Shown piece by piece: positions 7,510-13,501 of a DNA stretch of 13,501 nt; positions within the stretch are counted from its first letter, which is position 1, and each line of letters begins with the position of its first letter. The stretch lies in assembly GCA_041600915.1 (NCBI GenBank), contig JBFIJC010000078.1, positions 1 through 13,501 on the forward strand, read 5' to 3'. The DNA comes from Nitrogeniibacter sp041600915. GTDB lineage: Bacteria > Pseudomonadota > Gammaproteobacteria > Burkholderiales > Rhodocyclaceae. A program made the translations under genes and the position numbers. The notes under the pieces are model-generated. The model was not told the origin of the DNA, ran no database searches, and worked only from the letters and a program-made list of their open reading frames with translations.

Positions 7510-8997
7510 TCAAGCGCCGGCGGCGCGCCCTTTGCGGGCGAGCAGGCTGATGAAAATCGCTTCGAGGCCATTTGGACGCCCGGATGCGTGCCAGATGGCA
7601 AACGAGCAGGCGGCATAAGTCGCCGCGCCGACGCCTGCGCACAGCGCCAGTTTGACAATCGGTATAACGTCGAGGGCCTGTACCAGCGGAAGCAGCACAA
7701 TGGCCATGCCGGCACCGGCAAGGAGTGGCCGCAGGTAGGTGAGCAAGTAGTCGATGAGCGATGCTTCGATACGGCGCGTGCAGTGGTGTGACAGGTACAG
7801 GATCTCAAGGGCGGACAGGGTGATCTTCATTTCAATGAGCCCGGCAATGCCGCCGAGTTGGAAGGCTGGGTAGATCAGTGCCAGGAAGAGACTTGTGCGT
7901 ACCATGCCGCTACGGGCGGCCACCGCCTGTAGCCCGGTCATCGCCATGAAGCGATTGAGGTTCTCGACGACCGAATAGCACAGATAGAACACCGCAAAGA
8001 GCCCCAAAATAGGTGCGGCGTCGGCCCATTGAGCGCCGAGCACGACGGCTGTCAATTGGTCAGCGAGGATGGCAACGCCGATCGCGGCGGGAATCAGAAG
8101 GGCGACAAACGCCGATTGGGACACGAGAAATGCGGAACGCAGCCGCGATGGTTCGTCCTGCAATTTCGCGTAGCCGGGGATCAGCGCATTGCCGACGGCG
8201 CCGACCAGCTCGTTGGTAATCATTGAGGCGAGGCTTCCGCCAACGCTGAAGAAGCCGAGGCGCTCTTTGGAAATCCAGCCTGAGAGCAGGAATTGGTCGG
8301 TTGCCGCGAAAAGCTGTCGACTGATTGCCGATATGACGATCCACTTGGAAAAACGCCAGAGCTTGCCGGCACCCTCTAGTCGCAAGCGTGGTCGAAAGTC
8401 GCACATCAGATAGCTGAACAGGGTCTGATAGACGTTCTGCATGACCGCGCCGATAACGATCGCCCAGTAGGAGCGCAGCCATAGCGCCATCACTATGCTG
8501 GTGATCACGGCGAGGAGCCGTGGGTAAAGCTTGATGCGGAACAGACGGTCGAATTGGAGTTCTTTCTGGAAGCGTACGATGCCGACGTTTTCCGCTCCGC
8601 GGATAAAGATACCAGCGCCGATCAGTGCGCTGATGGCGACGATGCTTTCCTCATTGGCGTAACTCGCCACGAAGGGCGACGCCACAATGATGGCGACGCC
8701 GAACAACACGCCCTTGAGCAGGCGCATGGTCCAAGCGGTGTCATAGTCCTCTCGAGTGACATCTTTCTCGCGAATCAGCGCCAGATCGAAGCCGAACTCA
8801 AAAAAACCATCCATGATGGCCACAACGGCCGTCACCGCCGCGACAATGCCGAAGTCCTCCGGCATGAGGACCCGCGCGAGCACCATGGTGCTGACGAGTC
8901 CGAGCAGTCGGTGTACCCAGCGCGTGGCGATCAGCCACAAGGCACTGTTGACGACTTTGTCTCGCAGTGAAGGTACGGGGGATGGACGGGAGGACAT
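7510..8997 (-). CDS. Wzx/MOP-type oligosaccharide flippase
   Basis: This 495-residue integral membrane protein belongs to the polysaccharide export (Wzx, MOP superfamily) group. The N-terminal signature LARVLMPEDFGIVAAV (40-55) is typical. About a dozen or more hydrophobic segments run throughout, for example ALIGAGIFIRGAENVG and the C-terminal LLAGAGMAIVLLPLV. It should flip an undecaprenyl-linked repeat unit across the inner membrane, which fits the polysaccharide locus. The ATG at 8997 is preferred, giving MSSRPSPVPSLRDKVV. The frame extends to a TTG at 9036 without good support. It is the first gene of the minus-strand operon and diverges from the ligase gene. Confidence 0.92.
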   Translation of the reverse strand: MSSRPSPVPSLRDKVVNSALWLIATRWVHRLLGLVSTMVLARVLMPEDFGIVAAVTAVVAIMDGFFEFGFDLALIREKDVTREDYDTAWTMRLLKGVLFGVAIIVASPFVASYANEESIVAISALIGAGIFIRGAENVGIVRFQKELQFDRLFRIKLYPRLLAVITSIVMALWLRSYWAIVIGAVMQNVYQTLFSYLMCDFRPRLRLEGAGKLWRFSKWIVISAISRQLFAATDQFLLSGWISKERLGFFSVGGSLASMITNELVGAVGNALIPGYAKLQDEPSRLRSAFLVSQSAFVALLIPAAIGVAILADQLTAVVLGAQWADAAPILGLFAVFYLCYSVVENLNRFMAMTGLQAVAARSGMVRTSLFLALIYPAFQLGGIAGLIEMKITLSALEILYLSHHCTRRIEASLIDYLLTYLRPLLAGAGMAIVLLPLVQALDVIPIVKLALCAGVGAATYAACSFAIWHASGRPNGLEAIFISLLARKGRAAGA

Positions 8998-9188
8998 GCC
9001 TGAGGTTCGTTGGTAGCAGCGCGCAGGATACCGCAACTATCGATACGCAAATGTGATGTCGGACACAGATGGTGGGGGTGTGCTGGGCCACTATTGCCAC
9101 GCTGTTGCTCTGCGGGGTGATCGGTGTGTGCGCTCTCATCAGCGGCTGTGGGAGAATCGGTGGAACTGGATTGAACGGAAGGATGACA
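8998..9188. other. Divergent intergenic region between the two operons
   Basis: These 191 bases separate the flippase start (minus) from the ligase start (plus) and must hold or lie close to promoters for both operons. I see no convincing -35/-10 pair on either strand. Two GC-rich motifs at 9085-9109 resemble sigma-54 half elements but have the wrong spacing. On the plus strand the frame of the ligase is open from 9069 but appears to be noncoding leader. Confidence 0.6.
9177..9183 (+). promoter_or_regulatory. Ribosome binding site deciding the ligase start
   Basis: GGAAGGA ends five bases before the ATG at 9189, an ideal distance. The same motif abuts the ATG at 9183, which is therefore less likely to be used. 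This places the true start at 9189, not at the far upstream in-frame ATG at 9069. Confidence 0.7.
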
Positions 9189-10766
9189 ATGGGTAGGTTG
9201 TTGCATGAGCTGGTCTTTGATAGTGCGCGGCGCAGTCCTGACGCAGAGGCGCTCAAATATCGACAAGAGTCGTTAACTTACGCGGATTTGACGTCTGAAA
9301 TTCAACGCACTGCCAGTGCGTTTCGCGATTTGGGCGTAGCACGTGGTGAGCGTATTGCCGTGTGGATGGAAAAGCGCGTCGAGACGGTTGTTGCGCTGTT
9401 TGCTGCGAGTGCCGCGGATGCCGTGTTCGTGCCGGTCAATCCGCTTCTGAAGCCGGAGCAGGTGCTGCATATCCTGCGTGACTGTGATGTGCGCATGCTC
9501 GTAACGACCATTGAGCGCGTCGGATTGCTCACCTCAGTCGTTGCGCAATGCCCTGCACTCAAAGACGTGATGATCGTGGGTGACGCCGATGTGACGCTGG
9601 ACGACGTTGCGGTGGCGCGTTGGTCGGCTCGCCCGGAGGGCGTTTTGCGCGACGCTCAGGTCATCGACGCCGACATGGCTGCGATTCTGTACACATCGGG
9701 CAGTACCGGCAAACCCAAAGGGGTCGTTCTCTCGCATCGCAACATCGTTGAGGGCGCCAGAAGCGTGGCAGAGTATCTGGAGAACACGAGCGAAGACCGG
9801 ATTCTCTCTGTGCTGCCATTGAGCTTCGATTATGGCCTCAACCAGATCACCACGAGCTTCTTGGTGGGTGCTTGCGCGGTGCTCATCAACTATCTGATGC
9901 CCCGCGATGTCATCAATGCGGTTCGAAAAGAGCGTATTACCGGCCTGGCGGCGGTGCCGCCCTTGTGGATTCAACTCTCCCTGCTTGAGTGGCCGGAAGG
10001 GTTGGATGATCACCTGAGATATTTCACCAATTCGGGTGGGCATATGCCGAGGCCGACGCTTGATGCGCTGCGCCAGCGTATGCCTGGCGCGCGCCCCTAC
10101 CTCATGTATGGCTTGACAGAGGCTTTCCGGTCGACCTATCTGCCGCCCGATGAAGTGGATCGTCGCCCCGACTCTATGGGCAAAGCCATCCCGAATGCCG
10201 AAATCCTTGTCGTTCGTGCCGACGGGGCGGTGTGTGATCCGGATGAGCCCGGCGAATTGGTGCATCGCGGTGTCCACGTGTCGATGGGTTACTGGAGTGA
10301 TCCTGAGCGTACTGCGGAGCGCTTCAAGCCAGCGCCGGGGCGACCGCAGGGTATCCCAACGCCCGAACTGGCGGTGTTTTCCGGCGACACAGTCCGTCGT
10401 GATGCCGAAGGCTTCCTTTACTTCATTGGCCGTCATGACGAGATGATCAAGACGTCCGGGTATCGCGTGAGCCCGACCGAGGTGGAAGAGGTGCTTTACG
10501 GATTTGACGGCATCCAAGAGGTGGTTGCGGTGGGTGCGCCGCATCCGACGCTTGGGCAGGCGGTGGTCTTGATCATTATGGCGGAGTCTGCCGACGAGGC
10601 ACTTGAAGCTAGGTTGATCCAGGCTTGCCGACAGCACTTGCCGGTGTTCATGGTGCCGGCCAAAGTGATCTGTTCCGAGTCCCCCTTGCCGCGTAACCCT
10701 AACGGCAAAGTCGATCGCAAGCGACTGGCCGATTCCGTGGCGGATTTGTTTGCCGATGCTTCCTAA
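9189..10766 (+). CDS. Acyl-CoA ligase (AMP-forming), exosortase A system-associated
   Basis: This is a 525-residue adenylate-forming enzyme of the ANL superfamily, as I recall of TIGR03098. Core motifs are in order: A3 P-loop YTSGSTGKPKGVV (168-180), A4 LSFDYGLNQ (211-219), A5 YGLTE (307-311), A7 with D400, A8 with GRHDEMIKTSGYR (R415) and A10 PRNPNGK with catalytic K507. The A4 motif carries Phe213-Asp214 at the place where NRPS adenylation domains hold the Asp that binds the substrate amino group, while acyl-CoA synthetases usually show His. An amino acid is therefore a likely substrate, to be passed to the carrier protein encoded 83 bases downstream. The protein is soluble. The start at 9189 is set by a GGAAGGA site; the upstream in-frame extension looks like a chance hydrophobic stretch. 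Confidence 0.94.
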   Translation: MGRLLHELVFDSARRSPDAEALKYRQESLTYADLTSEIQRTASAFRDLGVARGERIAVWMEKRVETVVALFAASAADAVFVPVNPLLKPEQVLHILRDCDVRMLVTTIERVGLLTSVVAQCPALKDVMIVGDADVTLDDVAVARWSARPEGVLRDAQVIDADMAAILYTSGSTGKPKGVVLSHRNIVEGARSVAEYLENTSEDRILSVLPLSFDYGLNQITTSFLVGACAVLINYLMPRDVINAVRKERITGLAAVPPLWIQLSLLEWPEGLDDHLRYFTNSGGHMPRPTLDALRQRMPGARPYLMYGLTEAFRSTYLPPDEVDRRPDSMGKAIPNAEILVVRADGAVCDPDEPGELVHRGVHVSMGYWSDPERTAERFKPAPGRPQGIPTPELAVFSGDTVRRDAEGFLYFIGRHDEMIKTSGYRVSPTEVEEVLYGFDGIQEVVAVGAPHPTLGQAVVLIIMAESADEALEARLIQACRQHLPVFMVPAKVICSESPLPRNPNGKVDRKRLADSVADLFADAS

Positions 10767-10813
10767 TTGAAATAGGATGCCTCGGTTCGTACAAAGCGAC
10801 GGATCCGCGATAA

Positions 10814-10835
10814 AAACCGGTTGATCGGCCGGTTT
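10814..10835 (+). promoter_or_regulatory. Stem-loop just before the carrier-protein ribosome site
   Basis: AAACCGG (10814-10820) and CCGGTTT (10829-10835) form a perfect 7-bp stem with an 8-base loop. It ends three bases before the GGAG of the carrier-protein gene and is not followed by a T run. It is therefore better read as an mRNA-processing, attenuation or translation-control element than as a strong terminator. Its function is not known. Confidence 0.45.
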
Positions 10836-10838
10836 GAT

Positions 10839-10844
10839 GGAGAA
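10839..10844 (+). promoter_or_regulatory. Ribosome binding site supporting a TTG start
   Basis: GGAGAA lies five bases before the TTG at 10850. No ATG or GTG lies in frame near it, so the carrier-protein gene most likely starts with TTG. Confidence 0.65.
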
Positions 10845-10849
10845 TTGAG

Positions 10850-11098
10850 TTGGATATCAAGAACGAAGTGCTGGAAATTCTCGATGACGCGCTGGGCCTC
10901 AGTGGCCGGGCACAAACCTTTTCGCTCGATACGCCCTTGTTGGGCGCGCTCCCCGAGCTTGACTCGATGGCAGTGGTTGCAGTCATCAACCTCATGGAAG
11001 AGCGTCTCGGGGTCTATGTGGATGATGATGAAATCGATGGTGCAACGTTTGCTTCAGTGGGCACGTTGGTCGGTTTCGTGCAAACCAAGGTGACTTGA
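10850..11098 (+). CDS. Acyl carrier protein (exosortase locus-dedicated)
   Basis: This is an 82-residue acidic carrier protein with the four-helix ACP pattern. The phosphopantetheine attachment site is Ser39 in ELDSMAV, and acidic residues follow on helix II-III (VDDDEIDG). It should be modified by a phosphopantetheinyl transferase encoded elsewhere and carry the acyl or aminoacyl group made by the ligase upstream. The start is TTG, supported by a well-placed GGAGAA. A short hairpin stands between it and the ligase gene. Its stop is only three bases from the start of the TPR gene. The DSM form and the context separate it from the fatty-acid AcpP, which normally sits among fab genes. Confidence 0.93.
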   Translation: MDIKNEVLEILDDALGLSGRAQTFSLDTPLLGALPELDSMAVVAVINLMEERLGVYVDDDEIDGATFASVGTLVGFVQTKVT

Positions 11099-11101
11099 GA
11101 A

Positions 11102-11797
11102 ATGCCGCCGACTGGTTTCTCCCCTTGGCGAAAGGCGGTTCGACTGGCGGCCGTAATTTGCACGATTCTTCTGGGTTGGGGGGGGAGCGGTGCCGGGCGC
11201 GCGGAGGCTCCGCTACCGGCTCAGTGTGGATCGCTCGAAACACACTTCGGACCGTTCGACTACCGCGTTGATAAAAGCAAGCTCCCCATTGTCGAGCGTC
11301 ATCACTTTACCCCTGATATTGAGCGTCTGTCTGCAGGGGCTCCCAATCCGGGCGGCAATATTGTCTATACCCTGCATGCCTTTCCCAATCACCATCGCGC
11401 GCTTATGTCATTGATTCGATATGGCGAAAAGCAGCGCAGCGATAGGCCGAGGGGTCTGCCTGTCACCATCGAGTGCTTCATGCTGAGGGCTGAAGCCTTT
11501 GCGGATGACGATGCGATGGTGAAAATGATTTCCGGGCTGTATTACCTCAAGCATGATCAGGCAAAAATCGCAGTCGAGCGACTGGAGCAGGCCGATAAGC
11601 TGGGTAGTGCCAATCCCAATCTCTATTACAATTTGGGCTTGGCCTACTTGGAGGTCGGAGAGAAAGAAAAGGCTCTGCAGAACGCCCATAAGGCATATGC
11701 AGCTGGATTCCCGCTACCAGGTCTGAAAAATCGCCTCAAGCGGGCCGGTGCTTGGCGGGATCTCCCGCCCAAGCCGGCGCCGAAAGCCGCTCAATAA
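11102..11797 (+). CDS. Secreted or periplasmic TPR protein
   Basis: This 231-residue protein begins with a Sec-type signal: WRKAVR, a hydrophobic stretch LAAVICTILLGWGG and a likely cleavage after ARAEA (about residue 36). The mature N-terminal part has CGSLETHFGPFDYR (42-55) and LPIVERHHFTP (61-71), a pattern I recall from proteobacterial TPR proteins of unknown role. Two TPR-like helical pairs follow at about 137-170 and 172-205 (LYYNLGLAYLEVGEKEKAL). The C-terminus is Pro/Lys/Ala-rich. Two cysteines in the mature part (42 and 125) could pair in the periplasm. It starts three bases after the carrier-protein stop, so it belongs to the same transcript, which suggests a periplasmic scaffold role for the polysaccharide system. 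The function is unassigned. It meets argB tail to tail with no spacer. Confidence 0.85.
   Translation: MPPTGFSPWRKAVRLAAVICTILLGWGGSGAGRAEAPLPAQCGSLETHFGPFDYRVDKSKLPIVERHHFTPDIERLSAGAPNPGGNIVYTLHAFPNHHRALMSLIRYGEKQRSDRPRGLPVTIECFMLRAEAFADDDAMVKMISGLYYLKHDQAKIAVERLEQADKLGSANPNLYYNLGLAYLEVGEKEKALQNAHKAYAAGFPLPGLKNRLKRAGAWRDLPPKPAPKAAQ
11751..11773. terminator. Possible bidirectional terminator hairpin inside the TPR 3' end
   Basis: CTTGGCGGGA (11751-11760) pairs with TCCCG (11763-11767) and CCAAG (11769-11773), leaving one bulged C at 11768: up to ten pairs with a very tight loop. It lies 22 bases before the TPR stop and 25 bases past the argB stop on the other strand. There is no adjacent T run on either strand, so intrinsic termination is uncertain. 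Confidence 0.35.
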
Positions 11798-12697
11798 CTA
11801 GCGACTCTTGATCATCGTGCCGACGCCGTGATCGGTCAGGATTTCCAGTAGCAGGCAGTGTTCAACCCGGCCGTCGATGATGTGCACCGAGTTCACACCG
11901 CTGCGGGCGGCGTCCAGCGCTGAGCCGATTTTTGGCAGCATGCCGCCGGACAGGGTGCCGTCTTCGACGAGGCCGTCGATTTCTTTCGGGGTGAGGCCGG
12001 TCAGCAGTTTGCCGTTTTGATCGAGTACGCCCGGGGTGTTGGTCAGCAGCACCAGTTTCTCGGCCTTGAGGATTTCCGCCAGCTTGCCCGCCACGACATC
12101 TGCATTGATGTTGTAGGTTTCTCCGTCTTCGCCAACGCCGATCGGGGCAATCACGGGGATGAAGTCGCCCTTGTCGAGGAAAGAGATAAGGCTGGGGTCG
12201 ATCTGGGTGATTTCGCCAACCTGGCCGATGTCGACGACGTCGCCAAGCGGAGCACCGGTTTTTTGCATCAGCAATTTCTTGGCGCGGATGAAACGCGCAT
12301 CCTTGCCGGTCAGGCCCACGGCCTTGCCGCCGTGCTGGTTGATCAGGTTGACGATTTCCTTGTTGACCTGACCGCCGAGCACCATTTCCACCACTTCCAT
12401 GGTTTCGGCGTCGGTGACACGCATGCCCTGGATGAACTCGCCCTTTTTGCCAACGCGTGCCAGCAGGTTTTCGATCTGCGGGCCGCCGCCGTGGACGACC
12501 ACCGGGTTGAGTCCGACCAGCTTGAGCAGCACGACGTCTTGCGCGAAGCAGTCTTTCAGATGCTGGTCGGTCATCGCGTTGCCGCCATATTTGATGACGA
12601 TGGTCTTGTCGAAGAAGCGTTTGATGTAGGGCAGCGCTTCGGAGAGGATGGCGGCTTTGCGGGCCGGGGTGATCGAGGTCGGTGTGTCGGTGCTCAT
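11798..12697 (-). CDS. argB: Acetylglutamate kinase
   Basis: This is a 299-residue N-acetylglutamate kinase, the second step of arginine synthesis, which phosphorylates N-acetyl-L-glutamate with ATP in the cytoplasm. It is an amino-acid-kinase fold with VIKYGGNAM (K36), the HGGGPQI loop (69-75), NINAD (196-200) and the ATP-site GGMLPK with K256. The N-terminal helix ARKAAILSEALPYIKRF (12-28) and the C-terminal HGVGTMI fit the arginine-inhibited hexameric type. The ATG at 12697 gives the usual length. Upstream in-frame codons to 12799 would run into the beta-helix gene and are rejected. This is a housekeeping gene that marks the edge of the polysaccharide locus. Confidence 0.97.
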   Translation of the reverse strand: MSTDTPTSITPARKAAILSEALPYIKRFFDKTIVIKYGGNAMTDQHLKDCFAQDVVLLKLVGLNPVVVHGGGPQIENLLARVGKKGEFIQGMRVTDAETMEVVEMVLGGQVNKEIVNLINQHGGKAVGLTGKDARFIRAKKLLMQKTGAPLGDVVDIGQVGEITQIDPSLISFLDKGDFIPVIAPIGVGEDGETYNINADVVAGKLAEILKAEKLVLLTNTPGVLDQNGKLLTGLTPKEIDGLVEDGTLSGGMLPKIGSALDAARSGVNSVHIIDGRVEHCLLLEILTDHGVGTMIKSR

Positions 12698-12729
12698 CTG
12701 GGCGGTCGCGAAGTGTTGGATAAAGCTCG

Positions 12730-12757
12730 ATTCTAACGGCGTGGCCTCGCACCGCAA
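12730..12757 (-). promoter_or_regulatory. Candidate sigma-70 promoter for argB
   Basis: Reading the minus strand, TAGAAT (12735-12730) matches the -10 consensus in five of six positions. It lies 16 bases after TTGCGG (12757-12752), which matches only the first half of a -35 box. Transcription would start about 25 bases before the argB ATG. It lies in the 77-base gap between the beta-helix stop and argB. Confidence 0.35.
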
Positions 12758-12774
12758 AGCCGACGTGTTTTTGT

Positions 12775-13501
12775 TTAGTCTGGCCGAGGTGTTTGCCATG
12801 CGCCTGGCGCCCAGCGCTGAAGGACTGGAAGTGCCGTGGTGCCAGCAGGGAAGTGAAACTCGTGCGTAGGCTGCAAAGCCAGGCCTTGCCAGCGTGGTGT
12901 GGCTTCGACATGGCCGCGGAGCAGTGAATCGGCGCTCAGGCGGAAGTCGGATGCGCCTTCTCGACTGGGATCTGGGCCGATGGTGGCCGGATTGTTGAAG
13001 AATTCGCCTGGATTGCCGAGTGAAAATGCGCCCAGTCCGATCAACAGGTTGTTTCGCGCCATGACCTTTGGGGTGGGCACCGTTGTGCTGGGCCAGACGC
13101 GAAGAAACAAACCGCCGGCGGGGCGCTCGTTAATGAGGGTGTTGTGGCTGAGCGCGAGGTGATTCTCGTCGTTGCGATAGCCTTCGGCACCATAGCTGAT
13201 CAGGGTGGTGTTTGATGTGGCGGCTGATTGGCCGATGGTATTGCCGATGACGGTGGCGAGGCCGCCTTCCGGAAACTCCAGCTCGTAAGATGCTCTACCG
13301 TCGGGGCCATCGACGATCCAGTTGTATTCGATGCGATTGGTGTGGGCGCGTGATTTGACAAGATGCGCGTTGTAGCCGTTTTGCAGGTGACTGCCACGTA
13401 GCGTGAAATGGCTGATTCGCCCAACGTAGAGCAGGTGGTGCAACGCGCCGGGATGGCGGGGTGCCTGGTCGAAACGGCAGTTTTCGACATGGAGCCGGGC
13501 G
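12775..13501 (-). CDS. Right-handed parallel beta-helix protein (partial, N-terminus beyond right edge)
   Basis: The frame stays open from the TAA at 12775 to the right edge, showing 241 C-terminal residues. A TTG at 13443 is not the true start, since the coding pattern continues upstream (VENCRFDQ). Repeats of the pectate-lyase-like ladder are visible: VENCRFDQ, LRGSHLQNG, IEYNWIVDG, VIGNTIGQS, LSHNTLIN and ARNNLLIG, each with the Asn-rich turn of such coils. The last 80 residues (GPDPSREGASDFRLSADSLL onward) form the cap common in secreted polysaccharide-binding or -cleaving beta-helix proteins. It could act on the exopolysaccharide as a lyase, hydrolase or epimerase, but the catalytic part is not visible and the link to the locus is only proximity. 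It reads towards argB in the same direction, 77 bases from its start. Confidence 0.8.
   Translation of the reverse strand, partial: ARLHVENCRFDQAPRHPGALHHLLYVGRISHFTLRGSHLQNGYNAHLVKSRAHTNRIEYNWIVDGPDGRASYELEFPEGGLATVIGNTIGQSAATSNTTLISYGAEGYRNDENHLALSHNTLINERPAGGLFLRVWPSTTVPTPKVMARNNLLIGLGAFSLGNPGEFFNNPATIGPDPSREGASDFRLSADSLLRGHVEATPRWQGLALQPTHEFHFPAGTTALPVLQRWAPGAWQTPRPD

Noticed and set aside
9085..9109. Sigma-54-like promoter (TGCCACGCTGTTGCT and an overlapping GGGCCACTATTGC).
   Set aside because: The spacing between the -24 and -12 elements is one base short in both, and in the first the -24 GG is replaced by GC. Sigma-54 needs strict spacing.
9069..9188. In-frame N-terminal extension of the ligase resembling a lipoprotein signal (hydrophobic stretch ending in LISGC).
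   Set aside because: There is no ribosome site at 9069, a perfect one precedes 9189, the family starts at MGRLLHEL-like sequence, and a membrane-exported adenylating enzyme is implausible.
9534..10637. Long open frame (367 codons) antisense to the ligase gene.
   Set aside because: It mirrors the codon bias of the ligase gene on the other strand and has no recognisable domain. The ligase motifs decide the true strand.
12698..12799. Upstream in-frame extension of argB by 34 residues.
   Set aside because: It would run through the argB promoter candidate into the beta-helix gene, and the 299-residue form has the normal family length.
11862..12911. Open frame of 349 codons on the minus strand overlapping argB in another frame.
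   Set aside because: It is Arg/Gln/Pro-rich shadow translation of a high-GC gene; argB is certain.

Overview
The window looks like chromosomal DNA of a betaproteobacterium, most likely a member of the Rhodocyclales (Azoarcus/Thauera-like). The reasons are the G+C-rich coding with very tight gene packing, a typical betaproteobacterial ArgB, and a set of genes known from exosortase A (XrtA/PEP-CTERM) exopolysaccharide loci. The taxonomic placement is by recognition only. The exosortase itself, PEP-CTERM proteins and the chain-length or kinase genes are not in the window.

Layout. From about 9.0 kb down to the left edge runs one minus-strand operon of eight genes: a Wzx-type flippase, an ATP-grasp/low-molecular-weight phosphatase fusion, a family 2 glycosyltransferase, a sulfotransferase-like protein, exosortase-associated hydrolases 2 and 1, a fold-III PLP decarboxylase, and an asparagine-synthetase-like protein cut by the left edge. 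Gaps are 3 to 56 bases and the two hydrolases overlap by ATGA. Diverging from it across about 190 bases is a plus-strand operon: an exosortase-associated acyl ligase, a dedicated acyl carrier protein and a secreted TPR protein. That operon meets argB (minus strand) tail to tail with no intergenic base. Upstream of argB, also on the minus strand, is the C-terminal part of a parallel beta-helix protein that runs off the right edge. No stretch over 300 bases lacks a gene, and I see no tRNA, rRNA, CRISPR array, insertion sequence or long repeat.

How the genes may work together. Flippase, glycosyltransferase and sulfotransferase point to synthesis and export of a modified polysaccharide. The ligase, carrier protein, PLP decarboxylase, ATP-grasp protein and asparagine-synthetase-like protein make up an acid-activation and amide-forming set. 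The ligase carries an Asp in its A4 motif, as amino-acid-activating NRPS domains do. My main hypothesis is that an amino acid is loaded on the carrier protein, decarboxylated there (as BtrI/BtrK do in butirosin biosynthesis) and transferred as an aminoacyl group to the polysaccharide or its anchor. Several enzymes depart from textbook active sites: no Cys2 in the amidotransferase-like domain, Cys or Arg at the hydrolase nucleophile elbows, and Gln at an expected His. These are listed as separate findings.
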